A DNA stretch of 64,000 nt from Symbiodinium natans (taxonomy: Eukaryota > Sar > Dinophyceae > Suessiales > Symbiodiniaceae): positions 248,001-312,000 of the forward strand of contig CAJNDS010002328.1 in NCBI GenBank assembly GCA_905221605.1. Direction: 5' to 3'. The notes below the pieces were generated by a model, which ran no database searches, was not told where the DNA came from, and saw nothing but the letters and a program-made list of their open reading frames with translations. Each line of letters starts with the position of its first letter. Positions within the stretch are counted from its first letter, which is position 1. Position numbers and translations under genes: made by a program. Positions 25,021-38,300 of the stretch are shown piece by piece.

Positions 25021-28000
25021 GGGACGAAGGAACTTGTCCGTCTGCCAGCACGGCTCAATGACACCTGACCCATGGCAAGGGCTGACAGTATCTGAGAGCG
25101 GCTCTTTGCGTGCACGACAAGCCACGGCAGCATGCGGAGATCATGTCACTTCCATCGATGCGGTGGCGGCATGTTAGCAACATCGTCCGGTTCCCACCTC
25201 GAAGGATTTTGGGGCAGTCAGAGATGAGCGGACGTGGCTCCTTTTTCTGGCAGTACTGCTGGAGGATCACCTCTCACTGTCACACTCTCGCAGGTCGCAT
25301 ATATCGCAGCTGCAAAAGGCACTGAGCAGTTGAGTGGGTCTGCTGGGCGAGCTTGCAAAAGAAACCTGTTCACACAACCATCCCGCCGCCTCCGGGTCAA
25401 GAGTGATGTGGTGGAAAGGGCGCTTCCCAGAGCTGATGTAATACCTATGGAAGCTCAGTAAAAAACACGAGCGAAGCTGACGGGCGCCAGGGTTTCCGCA
25501 AAAAAACGCGCCAAATCCAAGTTGCATGATCAAGCCGTAGGAGTAGACGTCAACCTGTGGCGACGAAGGCACGCCGATCTCAAAGCACTGAACAAAGAAG
25601 TCTTGGAGGAGCTAAATGAGGCGGCCGCGACATGTAACGGCGAACGCTGGCCGGTCAAGGCATGCCATGGCTACCAGGGGAGGTACCAGAGACTCAGAGA
25701 GTGCACCATGCGTGTCACGAGGCCTTCTCGTTGTACTCCTCGTACCGCACAACTTCTGGGGCCATGTACAAGTAGCTTCCCACACCGCCCGTCATTGTAT
25801 GCTGCTCATTCTCCATTGTCGACATCATCTTGCCTGCCATCGCTCACACATGGATCAAGGTCGTGCGCCAACGCTCATAGGGGCGTGCTCACCGGGAGGT
25901 TGTGCACAGAGTTTTGGTTTTCACGGCCGTGCGAACAGCCGAAACAAGTGAAAAGATGAAAGCGTGGCTGCTTGTGGCGAGCTGCTTATCCCAAAATCCG
26001 TCATCTTCAAGTCGAGATTTTTGGTGAGCAGCAAGTTGAGCGGCTTCAGATCTCGATGCACGATGGGTACCTGGCTTGAAGGCCGATGTCTTGGCTGAGT
26101 GGGGGGCACCAACACCAACCTCTGCCGGTCAAGCGTTTGGCAGGCAGTTCTTTCGGGGAAGGTTCACCACTGCGTAGAATGCCGCCGAGAAGCTGCGAAA
26201 CCATGCAGAAAAGCCAGAGCGCGGCCAATGGCACAAGACCAATCTACCTTTCGAAAGGGATTCTGGCATACCCTCACTCGAACAGAAGCGAAAGTCGTGC
26301 AAAATCTGGACGGCTATTGGTTGTCGCCCTTGCTGAATGTGCTGTGCGGCCGGAATGCTACGTAGCCTACACAACAGAATTGGGGCTTGCTCTGCCCGTT
26401 GCTTCACGGAAGAGGCCCTTCCATCCCACGACGAGCGACCATGCGCCACAGAGGCGGCTTCCAGGCAGCGACCTGGCTCGCATGCTTGAAGATTTTTCTG
26501 GCGCTTCGTTACCGGCCGCTCGCTCCAGCCTGATGCTTCTCCCGCATGTTGCACATAAAGTGCTCGAGATCACCTCTGCAGAGTGTGTGGGCTGCATTCG
26601 CAGTGCATGCACATGGAACAACGCACGCATGGGAGTTGCGACGAGATGCCTCCACCCATGAACTCAGACACAAACCTCGTAGCCAGGCGCTTGTCGTGAT
26701 TTCGATCTTGATCACCACTTGACAATGTGCAATGCCACACTCTGCTGCACTTCACCAAAACATGGCCATCTCAAGAAGCACGATGCAACTTCAGTGAGTT
26801 TGCGAAGTCCCCATCTCGCTGCCCAGAAGCATGATCGGATAGTTCGGGTGCAAGCAAGCCCCCAGGAACAGCACCACATCCTGCAAAGGAAGAAATTTCC
26901 TGGTGTTGCATACGATATTGTGAGGATACCCTAGCCCTCAAAAGGGAGGTTTTCAGACGGCAGCACCCTGAACCCTAGAATGGGGATCTTGGCTTCGAAA
27001 CTCGAAAACCTAGAGATGTTGACAAACTCTCTGCCTGCAAACCCATGACATAAAGATTGCAAAACGAGATGTTCGGTGTCAAACGATACTAAACCCCCAA
27101 AGGCGATCTGGAGTTGCAAGCCCTAAACAAGCCCAAACCTTTGAAAGAGATGCTGGGTGGCAAACCATAAAACTCAACAATACATGTGAGGTGGCAAGCT
27201 GCGAACCTGTGGAAAACCACATGACCCAAAAAGATATACTGCAGGGCAAAAACCCGATACCGCACGTGATTCCGATGTTGAACGGTAGAGGGGCATGCCT
27301 GGGCCTCACCTGAAACGCTGACCCATAGCGCATTCAACCACAGAGCAGCGAAGAAATCGCGACTACGACTTCAACACTTAGAACACCTCAACACTGCAAC
27401 ATGAGCCAGTGTCTAGGAGTCTAGAGCAAGATGGGATGTGCGGCGAAAGAGCCCGGGTTCAAGGGCGCACCAACAACGTGGTCGACATCTGACATGCTCA
27501 AGCTACGGTTTTGGAAGTGTCCGGGTGGCGAAGAGAAGCCAGAAGCTGAATTTCATGAAGGAGTTCCTGGCAGCCACATCAGGCCCAGGGTGCTTGCAAC
27601 GGAAACGGTTGTCAACGCACATAGCGAAGCAGCTTGTTAGCATTCGGAATCTGCAAAAAACTATGAGAACATATGGGACCCCAACGGACTGCAGAAGAGG
27701 CTCTTCTGTGATGTCGGCTTCTGAGACTTCTGAGTCGTCATCCTCAAGCACAACATAACTGACGCATGCGAATCCAGGTGCCTTACAGTGGCTCGGGTTC
27801 ACCATGGTTTCCGGCCCGTTCCACGACAGGGCATGTTGATTTCTGCACTCTCATGCTGTCATGGAGTATGGAAGGCAATTCAACAAATTTGTGCGACCGC
27901 ATTTCCAGGCCGGGCTTGACAACACCAACCACGACGCAGGGCCCGCACAGCTCGCGATATCATTGCACCATCCCACAGGCGCAAAAACAAATAAAAAAAC

Positions 28001-31000
28001 ATATCAGACTTGAGGCACCCTCAAGACTTCTACAGTCAACTAGGCCATGCTTGAGAAACCAGTTTTGGACAGCTTAACAACTCATGCCTACGTTCTTTCT
28101 TTCCGATCCGACAGAGGGATCGCCTGGAGTTTGGGAGGTTGTTCAGGAGGCGAGCAGCGCACGAAACAGCTACATCAACAACTTCTCAACAATAGAGACA
28201 ACTTGAGCGACAAGTGGCAGAAACTGTACTTCGATATTGGGAGCACTCTCCGTTAATTTCGGGCTTGGCTGCTCTTGTGCCTGCCACCATGCCTTCATGC
28301 CTTCCCTCCTTCCCTCCTTCCCTCCTTCCCTCCTTCCCTCCTTCCCTCCTTCCCTCCTTCCCTCCTTCCCTCCTTCCCTCCTTCCCTCCTTCCCTCCTTT
28401 CCTCCTTCCCTCCTTCCCTCCTTCCCTCCTTCCCTCCTTCCCTCCTTCCCTCCTTCCCTCCTTCCCTCCTTCCCTCCTTCCCTCCTTCCCTCCTCCTTCC
28501 CTCCTTCCCTCCTTCCCTCCTTCCCTCCTTCCCTCCTTCCCTCCTTCCCTCCTTCCCTCCTTCCCTCCTTCCCTCCTTCCCTCCTTCCCTCCTTCCCTCC
28601 TTCCCTCCTTCCCTCCTTCCCTCCTTCCCTCCTTCCCTCCTTCCCTCCTTCCCTCCTTCCCTCCTTCCCTCCTTCCCTCCTTCCCTCCTTCCCTCCTTCC
28701 CTCCTTCCCTCCTTCCCTCCTTCCCTCCTTCCCTCCTTCCCTCCTTCCCTCCTTCCCTCCCTCCCTCCCTCCCTCCCTCCTTCCCTCCTTCCCTCCTTCC
28801 CTCCTTCCCTCCTTCCCTCCTTCCCTCCTTCCCTCCTTCCCTCCTTCCCTCCTTCCCTCCTTCCCTCCTTCCCTCCTTCCCTCCTTCCCTCCTTCCCTCC
28901 TTCCCTCCTTCCCTCCTTCCCTCCTTCCCTCCTTCCCTCCTTCCCTCCTTCCCTCCTTCCCTCCTTCCCTCCTTCCCTCCTTCCCTCCTTCCCTCCTTCC
29001 CTCCTTCCCTCCTTCCCTCCTTCCCTCCTTCCCTCCTTCCCTCCTTCCCTCCTTCCCTCCTTCCCTCCTTCCCTCCTTCCCTCCTTCCCTCCTTCCCTCC
29101 TTCCCTCCTTCCCTCCTTCCCTCCTTCCCTCCTTCCCTCCTTCCCTCCTTCCCTCCTTCCCTCCTTCCCTCCTTCCCTCCCTCCCTCCTTCCCTCCTTCC
29201 CTCCTTCCCTCCTTCCCTCCTTCCCTCCTTCCCTCCTTCCCTCCTTCCCTCCTTCCCTCCTTCCCTCCTTCCCTCCCTCCCTCCTTCCCTCCTTCCCTCC
29301 TTCCCTCCTTCCCTCCTTCCCTCCTTCCCTCCTTCCCTCCTTCCCTCCTTCCTCCTTCCCTCCCTCCTTCCCTCCCTTCCCTCCTTCCCTCCTTCCCTCC
29401 TTCCCTCCTTCCCTCCTTCCCTCCTTCTTCTCCTCCCTCCTCCCTCCTTCCCTCCTTCCCTTCCCTTCCCTCCTTCCCTCCTTCCCCTCCTTTCCCTCCT
29501 TCCCTCCTTCCCTCCTTCCCCCTTCCCTCCTTCCCTCCTTCCCTCCTTCCCATCCTTCCCTCCTTGCCTCCTTCCCTCCTTCCCCCCCTTCCCTCCCTCC
29601 CTCCCCTCCTTCCCTCCTCCTTCCCTCCTTCCCGCCTTCCCTCCTTCCCTCCTTCCCTCCTTCCCTCCTTCCCTCCTTCCCTCCTTCCCTCCTTCCCCTC
29701 CTTCCCCCGTCCTTCCCTCCTTCCCTTCCTCCCTCCTTCCCTCCTTCCCTCCTTCCCCCTCCTTCCCCCTTCCCTCCTTCCCTCCTTGCCTCCTTCCCTC
29801 CGTCCCTCCCCGCCCTCCCTCCGTTTCCCTCCTTCCCTCCTTTCCCTCCTCTCCCTCCTCTCCCTCCTCGCCCTCCTCTCCCTCCTCTCCCTCCTCTCCC
29901 TCCTCTCCCTCCTCTCCCTCCTCTCCCTCCTCTCCCTCCTCTCCCTCCTCTCCCTCCTCTCCCTCTCTCCCTCCTCTCCCTCCTCTCCCTCCTCTCCCTC
30001 CTCTCCCTCCTCTCCCTCCTCTCCCTCCTCTCCCTCCTTCCCTCCTTCCCTCCTTCCCTCCTTCCCTCCTTCCCTCCTTCCCTCCTTCCCTCCTTCCCTC
30101 CTTCGCCCCTCCTTCGTTCCTTCGTTCCTTCGTTCGTTCCTTCGTTCCTTCATCCCCTACACAGAAGCATTGTCTTTTCCTCAAAGTCGTGTTGTCTAGA
30201 TTCAGCAACGAAACGACAGGGCTCGATTTGATTGACAGAAGGTGCAGCTTGAGACTTGAAAAATTGGCTTCTTGAGGCTGTGAGGAGGACCTTGCTGAAA
30301 TCCACAATCATGTTGCTCAGATGCTTGCAGAAGGTTGAGGGGTTGCTCACCTGGCATGTGGGCCCTTCCTAGCAGAATCGCGAAGCCTAGGCTTGGAGCC
30401 CAGCAGGCTCCTCCTCACCGTAGGCTCGCTTTGGCGAGGCGCCCATTAAGCTGCGCGACTTGCGCAGGTTTTTGACCTCTCGCTTGAAAGACGAACGTGA
30501 TTTGGACATTGTGCGCGAGGAGTGTGCTACGCCGCTAGGTAGTGCAGTCCAAGAACCATGTTCGACTGGTGCATCTTGGCACACTTCACAACCACAACGG
30601 TGCCCTTCCAGTTGGCGAGGTGAACCGCGCCTTGGCTCAGCTAGCATCTGCCTTTCTGAGTACGTATTAAGGTCGCAATGCCGTTGGGTCAAGGCAATGC
30701 TGTCGGACGAGGCACTCTTAAGCGTTTTGCCAATCTGCTTCCTCAGTCTGCGATCACTTCACAAAACTCCTTGATGGTCAGTTGTTGATGCCGTCTGCTG
30801 CATCCCGGCAATTACATTCTGCTTAGCAGCTTGAGGGTGATCTCGCTCGGACTGAGCAGCCAAAAACCTCGGTAACACACTAGAGTCAATGGAGAACGTA
30901 CAGGGCACTGCCAGTACTGCAAGTTCACCAGACCTGCTCTTGCTTTGTGCTGCTGCAAGCAGCTCGCTCGTGCACGTGACTCGATCTCCTCACGCTGCAG

Positions 31001-31665
31001 CTTGGCTCCATGCTCCTGTGGCACAGCAGGCTGGGCGAAGCATGGCCGAACCCATATGCTGGCAAGCATCCAGCATCCAGCATCCACTCCAACCGGCACA
31101 CACGTGGAGGACCAGGACATTTCTCGATTACTCGGATGCATGCAGTGGCATGCATTGGTATGTTGTTGCCAGTGGTGCTCCTGCAGCATTGCCTTCACGG
31201 CAAAGCTTCCAGCTCGACTTGCGATGTCCTGAGCGGGCACAAAGAAGATTCACCAGAATTGAACCAGGCACACTGGACAGAGAGCAAACCACAGAAACAC
31301 ACCTGTGCCGCACATGCACACATTACACACCTGCCGGCAAGCATCCATCGGGGTTTGGCCCAGATTGTCCGTGACGTTCACCTGAGAAACGGCTGGTCAG
31401 GCCATCAAACCAAGGCTTCGGATGCTCCGAGGCACTTCGGCCCCATGCTCCAGCAGCACACGGACCACCTCCTGGCCGTCTGTCGTGTTAGCGCAAGCCT
31501 GGTGGGATTGCGATGAATTGCTTAGTGCAAATCAGCACGACAACTCCTTGCAACCCCACGTGCGTAAGGCTGCACAAACTGCCGCACAGAGGCGATATGA
31601 AGCGGTGTCTTGCCACCGTAGTCACCACGCGTGGGATCACACTTTTGGCTCAGGAGGGCCTTCAC
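25021..31665 (-). CDS. Ankyrin-repeat protein kinase (TKL-like), copy 1
   Basis: Likely a cytoplasmic Ser/Thr-type kinase with N-terminal ankyrin repeats that bind a partner; substrate unknown. Ankyrin exons: 31588-31665 (GGKTPLHIAS), about 31440-31495 (QEVVRVLLEHGA), 31330-31370 (VTDNLGQTPMDAC), 31180-31225. A basic, possibly coiled segment follows at 30400-30700. Kinase exons: about 27520-27570 (alpha-C, LLHEIQLLASLRHPD), 26830-26885 (VVLFLGACLHPNYPIML), 26540-26585 (LEHFMCNMREKHQ), 26440-26470 (WKPPLWRM), 26190-26250 (WSCAIGRALAFLHGF), 26000-26070 (HRDLKPLN and DFG), 25715-25830 (activation loop, YLYMAPE), 25520-25560 (VDVYSYGLIM), 25385-25440 (SSGKRPFHHITLDPEA), 25200-25270 (QKKEPRPLISDCPKIL), 25021-25075 (EPCWQTDKFLRP). 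Catalytic Asp, DFG and APE are present; the glycine loop and VAVK lysine exon were not found, nor the true ends. HRDLKPLN plus ankyrins points to the tyrosine-kinase-like group. Confidence 0.78.
26930..27310. repeat. Degenerate minisatellite in kinase copy 1 intron
   Basis: Units of about 35-50 bases recur with heavy drift; the best core resembles GAGATGYTSGGTGKCAAAC, seen in forms GAGATGTTCGGTGTCAAAC and GAGATGCTGGGTGGCAAAC. Unit 2 of the duplication has only about 80 bases at the matching place (38010-38090). Confidence 0.55.
28301..30149 (+). repeat. 1.85 kb CCTT/CCCT polypyrimidine satellite
   Basis: Octamer TTCCCTCC repeats almost without break from 28301 to about 29400, becomes irregular to 29830, switches to a nonamer (CTCCCTCCT) at about 29850-30030, returns to the octamer, and ends in TTCGTTCC units at 30110-30149. 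One strand is entirely pyrimidine for long stretches. Because the unit length is not a multiple of three and it lacks stops, ORFs of about 655-670 codons appear in several frames; none is a gene. It lies in an intron of kinase copy 1. Confidence 0.97.
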
Positions 31666-32999
31666 CTGCCACATGCAGATGGAGAACGTGTAGTGGCGGA
31701 ATGACTGGAAGCTCACTTTGTTGATTGACTCGACTCTTTGTGCTGGAAAGTGTGGCTTATCGCCTACTTTCGCAGAGAAGGTTCTGACCTTAAGACAATC
31801 GCCAGCAGCCGCCGCGTAGCAAAGCTGCATGGTCGCCTCATGGGCACGAAAACTTTTGGTGTGTGTGTGTGTGTGTCTGTCGAACTGCAGGCATATGGCT
31901 GCCAGCAACTCGGCAACAGCACGCACTGTCCAAACTGCAGAGCCGGAGCCTGCTGGGTGCCTTCAGCGTCCGTCGCCGTTGTCATGGCCGACTGCTTTTG
32001 CCTAAGGGGGAGAAATTGCCGCGGACATGGAAGCTCGCTAAGTTCCAATTCTTTCCCACATGTGTAGCAGGGAAGCGAAAGGTTCTCGCCTAAGCTTTCG
32101 CTTATCGATTACGGGGTTGATGCCTGTCGCTGTTGAGGGTTCGAAAGACCCGTTTCGCCCTGAACACTCCTCGACCCTGCAAAAAACCCAAGGGCCCGTG
32201 CTTCACCTTTGAGAAGGCAAGGGGCCATTAGCAGGTACCACCTACCTGGATTCGACTCAAGGTCTGCTGGGCCCCATGCTGCGATTGCGCCGTGTTCCGG
32301 GACAGCAGCGTAGGGAGCTCCTGTTGAATAGCTGCAGTTGGGCCCCAACAACTCACCAAAACACATTCGAGCTCTCAGGACTCGTCCAATGACCCACAGC
32401 CGAGCCGACCTCTGCACAGAAGGTCATCGCGGACACCTGGGACAACGTGCGAACTTGCCGGGTGGCTTGGCTGTTCGTCGGCTGCCAGGCTACTTCGAGC
32501 CCTTGCCTCACGAGCCTCAAATCTTTTCGAAGACACAAACTCCTTGCACGAGCTATTGCAGCTCGGCAGCTCACCACAACAGAACGCCAAGCGGACGACA
32601 CGAAACACTGCTGTCACGCTGTGAGCATGAAACGCCTGCAGTGTGGCGAATCCTGAGAATCACAACTGTCTGACGGTACGGTGGCTGCTTATGCTTCTGC
32701 AGAAGAACCCAAGAAAGCAAGACTCAGGAAATAGGATGAAGTAGGACCGGACCAACGCCATGCTTTTTGACAGGCTATTCGCATCCCAAGCCCAAGCCGC
32801 AAAGCGACAGAAATTGAGTGCGCAAAGTCCGTGACCTCCCCGAGGCCCGAGCAGTACAGGCGCAAGACCTGGGGCGTTGATGGAGTTCCGAAATGAAAAC
32901 GCATCGGCCGTGCATACACTAGCCATCCCCATGCTTCGCATCGTCAGGGGCTCCACAGATTCTAAGCTCCCTGGCGGCTTTGAAAGCATTTCTTCTGTA

Positions 33000-33860
33000 G
33001 CACGGCCGGCCAACAGCAACACATACTGGGATGCTCACGGTATCCGTCTCAGTCGCAGTCGCTGCCATGTGACTTGCTGGGCTGGTAGACATAGAGTTTC
33101 GATGCTCAGGGTCACACTTGGGAGGCTCTAAATGCTCTGTTCGCTGACTGACTAACAACAGGTTTGGGAGTTGGAAAGTGTACGGTTCGACTCTCACGCT
33201 GGCGGCAGGCTAGGTCGGGAGCACAAGGCGGCGTGTGTGGCCATGAAGCTCTCTCAGTACACCCTCCATCGACACCCCTTTGATCCCCCTTGCATTCCAC
33301 AACAGGCCAATGGCCCCAAGGACTCACACACACTCTGTGTAGACCTTATCAGGCCAGGCACATGCCCTTTTCAGCAGGCCTGTGCAAAGGAAGTGTCAGC
33401 ATCGTCGGCACCAACAATCAGAATCACTGCTCAGGATTCAGAACCAAAAGAGGCGTAATGCATGGCACAGCTGCTACAAGTGCATGGCACAGCCAAGGTC
33501 AATGCCAACTTCAAAGCAAATACGGGGCCGTTGATTCACGGCAGTCCACACAATGGAACCTTGTTTTCTCTCGCTTTCTGCACAAGCTGCTCGAGGACGA
33601 GGCCAACCCAAATGCTCCGCACACGAACGAGGCCGATCAAGCCTAGGTTCCAGAGACTCATCACAACTTTTTCACCTACAGCGCTCACGCATGCATGTTA
33701 TATGTATATATGTATACATGTATGTATGCATGCATGCATGTATGTATGCGTGTGTGCGTTTCCCTTATTAATCCACGAACAACTTTAAATAAGTGGTTAC
33801 GAGGTCAGCTGTGTGGTCAGTTCAGGCCCCGCTCCACCCCAAAACGACCCCAAATTCCTT
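33000..33860. other. Spacer between the two duplication units
   Basis: No recognisable gene. An AT- and TG-rich run of ATGTATGCATGCATG type lies at 33690-33760, near the probable junction of the duplication. Confidence 0.4.
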
Positions 33861-35382
33861 CGCAGGGCACCCATGTGCAGCCCAGAATCGTTGCAGTTGC
33901 AAGCCTCCAATGTGGCCACAGGCTGGGGCCTCATGGAAGGAGCGGGTTTGAAAAACAGCCGCAGCTTGGAAGGACTGGCGACCATTGCATGTGTCCGCGC
34001 GCAGCGCACACACAGACCAAAACAAAAGCAGCAGCATGTTCTTCGCAGATTGTCGCGAGCCCCAATGACATCAGGTACATTTTCAGACTCCCAGGCAGCA
34101 CGCGTCAGCAGAAACCATCATAGGTCCCATCTGAGCGCTCACCGGCTTATGAAATCAGCAGGAATGGCAGGGAGACCAAGCACACTCCATGCAGCTTGGG
34201 CCCATGCATAGAAAGACAGGAGAGACTTCTAAATTCTCTTGTGGAGTCAGTCTTCTCCCAGCAGCCAGAATTCACTAAAATGCATCGCCTGATTACCACC
34301 ACCATGCACCAGCAGATTCCCCTGTTTTACGATTCCTGTCAATATAAGGCATTGATTTTACAGCAGCACAGTGTAGCACAGTGTCCCAGTGACAAGTTGA
34401 CCCACAAAGGGCATGTCAAGCGCAGCACAGCTTACTGTCAAAGGCTGCGTGTCAGGCTCAGCGGCCTTGACACAATGGAAGCAATGGAACTCGAGAGGCA
34501 TTGCTCTCCAAATGAACGAGCCATTGTAGTATTTTCAGACACCAACTCGAAGCGACATTAAAATGGTCGTCTGAGCACTGCAGAACCCTCCAGACATTAT
34601 GCGGGGGTTCTTGCATATGCCTGCAAGTGATTGCGCTTCGGTCAAAACGCTAGAGAATGCACAGCAGAATGGCCGATCTGTGTGCAACCCACTTGCCCGG
34701 CTCAGGTCTGCTGGCCACTGTGCAACCACCGTTGCTAAGCCGGATTCTCTTGTGCCCTGCATTTCTGACATCCTAAGAACCACAAATCCACACAATTCAA
34801 GGGGGCCTGTTGCAAAGACAGCGGTTGCGCGGTGTATTGGTTTATTGGTTTGTGCCCTACTCCGCATTCGCGGGGAGACTCCTCGCACGGACCCGAGTTC
34901 TCACATCGTAGAGCAGGACTCACAAGAGACGCCTGCAGTGAGGCAAGTTGTGGCCTTTTCCCAACATGTGTGCTCTTTTGAACGCTGCCCCTGTTAAACT
35001 TCTCCTTGACCTGCACAGACTGCTCAGAGTGCGCACACAAGGAACTCCAAAACTCGGCCTGTGCTGCAACACTGCTTAGCCGAACTCGCAAGCTGCCTTT
35101 AATAGAAAGGATTGAGCCACGAATCGGTTTCTGAGCACGGTCCAAGCTTGCCAGCCTAGACTCACACATGTGTACATGTGCGTCACGCTCGTGCCACTGC
35201 TGCGGTGCCTCGCGACGCTGCAATTGCGTCCAGCTGAAGTGTGATCTCCTCTGCCGAAGGTCCTGAAAGCTCAGCCAACCGCCCCGATTCTCTCAAATTG
35301 CCAGTGCGACCAAACCTCTGCGCCCCTCACCTTGTACTGACAACAAAGTTATCAAATCTGTTCTCCAACGACAAGGGACGAA

Positions 35383-38300
35383 CAAACTTGTCCGTCTGCC
35401 AGCATGGCTCAATGATGCCTGCCCGGTACACTCCGGCACGTGCGAAAAGCCACGGCAGCGTACTTGCAGAGCTCATGTCACTTCCATGCATGTGGCGGTG
35501 GCATGTGCTAGCAAACACCGTCCGGTTCCCGCCTCGCAGGATCTTGGGGCAATCAGAAATGAGAGGACGTGGCTCCTTTTTCTGGCAGTACTGCTGGAGG
35601 ATCACCTCTCCATGTGAGCAGTTGAGCGGGTCTGCTGAGAGGGCTGGGCGAGCTTGAGAAACCTGTTCACATACCCATCCCGCAGCCTCCGGGTCAAGAG
35701 TGATGTGGTGGAAAGGGCGCTTCCCAGAGCTGAGGTAATACCTAAGGAAGCTCAGTATAAAACACGAGCGAAGCTGATGGCCGCCAGGCTTTCAGTGCAA
35801 CAGGTCGCCACATCCAAGTTGCATGATCAGGCCGTAGGAGTAGATGTCAACCTGCGGCAACAAAGTAACAAAGAAGGCTTGGAGGAGCAAAATGAGGCAT
35901 CCGAGTGTTTGACACAGCCGTGACATGTAAAGTTCAATGCAAAAGGCACTGACTGGCCCGGTCTTCAAGGCATGTTCTGGCTAAAGGATCAGGTAGCAGA
36001 GGTTGACTGCGGAGTCCCGGTACACCATGCGTGTCATGAGGCCTTCTCGTTGTACTCCTCGTACCGCACAACTTCTGGGGCCATGTACAAGTAGCTTCCC
36101 ACGCCGCCCGTCATTGTATGATGCTCATTCTCCATTGTGGCCATCATCTTGCCTGCCAGCAAGCGCACACATACGCATATCACAATAACATATAACATAT
36201 AACATATAACTTATAACATACAACATACAACAGGGGCTTATTGCACCAATGGCAACCATCATGCTCTTAAACCGATGAGTGTCCCCAAGTCGAAAGCACA
36301 CATAGTTGGAGGCTTTAGGAAACCAATGAGAATGTCAAACCTCTGTTTGAATTCGAACTCAATATTGGAGAATAGGCTTTTTCATGTCGTACGCACCGTG
36401 GTATCACAGCAGGTGTCAGAGGTGCAAGCAGGCGTGATGGCCCTGCACATCAAGTGCACCAAGGCCTGCTTTCAACAACATTTACATCAGCATCTCACCG
36501 GCACGAATGCCCAAGCATTAAATGCTAGTACCTTGGAGACGAGACTCACCCCGAAAAGAAAAAGTGTGGCTGCTTGTGGCGAGCTGCTTATCCCAAAATC
36601 CGTCATCTTCAGTTCGAGATTTTTGGTGAGCAGCAAGTTGAGCGGCTTCAGATCTCGATGTACAATGGGTGCCTGGCTTGAAGGCCGATGTCTTTGTTGA
36701 GTCGGGGGGGGGGGGGGTGTGTGGACCAGCAGTGGATACAATGCCCAGTGTGCCAACGGGGAAGGTTCACCACTGCGTAGAGTGCTGTCAAGAAGCCGCA
36801 AAACCATGCAGAAAAGCCAGAGCGCGGCCAATGGCACAAGACCACTCTACCTTTCGCAAGGGGCTCTGGCATACCCTTGCTCGAACAGAAGCGGAAGTCG
36901 TGCTGCCAAAGACCACTGGTTCCACGTTTCACGGCAACGCGCTGGCAAACACGCTGCATTCGGGCAATGTGTTCACGTTTGACAACCCCAAGGTGTGGTG
37001 AAGCCATATACTGTGCGGCCAACATGATGGGTTTCACATGTGTTGTCGAGGTCGATGTCAGTCTGCACGGTGCTTGCCAATTCATGGTGTGGAGTTGCGA
37101 CGTGAGGGTCAGTGAATGTGTTGCTTTCTGCGGGAGGAGTATGACTCTTTCCAGTTCTCTCAGTCTTCATCTTGTGAGTTGACAAGATGACACATTGTGA
37201 GAGGAGGTGTTTTTTCTCACTCGGCTGTCACAGCGCACAATCCCTCACAGTTTGAAGGGTCCGTCCTTACACCGTGCTGTAACAGCCCTGGGAACACCCA
37301 TGGCATTGGTGCCCTGTGCCGTGCTGTCAAAGGTGGACCGTACCCTGCCCTTTGCTTCACGGAGAATGTTGGCTCTTGCAAGATGTCCCCAGGCCATCCA
37401 TCCCACGACGAGCTGCCATGCGCCACAATGGCGGCTTCCAGGCAGCGACCTGGCTCGAATGCTTGAAGATTTTTTGAGGCTCCGGTTCGGGCCCCTCGTT
37501 GCCTGATGCTTCTCCCGCATGTTGTACATGAAGTGCTCGAGATCGCCTGTGCCGAGTGACTGAAGGGTGGGTGCGCAGCAGAGCACGATAGAGCATGTAC
37601 ATGCTTGGCTGTGGATGGGTAATGCGACCAGCCTATAGCCTATGGTAAATCTTGACAACGCAGGCATGGGCCGGGGAGTTTTGGCGAGGTGCCTCCACCC
37701 ATGAACTCCGACACAAACCTTGTGGCCAGGCGCTGTCTCGATTCTTGGTCATAAAACGCTATATAGACTTCTCCAAACCATTGCCAGCTATGCTAAAAAC
37801 CATGACTCCAAGCGCGACCTTGCGATCATACGATCTGTTCCGCCAAATTTTGAGAAGGCAAATGAAAAAATGAATGCAGCGATGCTCTCCACGAAAGGAA
37901 ACCAAACTTACGCTCGCCATCTCGCTGCCCAAAAGCATGATGGGATAGTTCGGGTCCAGGCAAGCTCCGAGGAACAACACCAAATCCTGCAAGGGCCACT
38001 TTTTATCGGGAGGACGAGCAAGTAACTCAGGGCCTCATCAACTGGTCATGCTAGAGCATAGCAGGCTTCAACACTTTAACACTGCACTGAACAATGCACA
38101 ATGCACCAATGCAGATGGATGGTGCAGCGAGACAAGGCGCTTAGGGAGCCTGGGCTCAAGGGTGCTTTGACGACGTGGTCGACATGTTCAGGCGATGGTT
38201 TTTTGGAAGTGTCCGGGTGGCGAAGAGAAGCCAGAAGCTGAATTTCATGAAGGAGTTCCTGGCACCCACAAGCAGACCCAGGGCGAAGATACTGATTGCA

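Larger units (their letters stand above)
23690..33000. repeat. Segmental duplication, unit 1
   Basis: Sequence matches unit 2 (33860-42600) in the same orientation over exons and much of the introns, at a spacing of about 9.2-10.7 kb. The spacing varies because unit 1 carries a 1.85 kb tract (28301-30149) and a degenerate minisatellite (26930-27310) that unit 2 lacks. Ends are approximate. Confidence 0.8.

Noticed and set aside
28186-30307. ORFs of 655-670 codons on both strands
   Set aside because: They are reading frames through a stop-free octamer satellite, not proteins.
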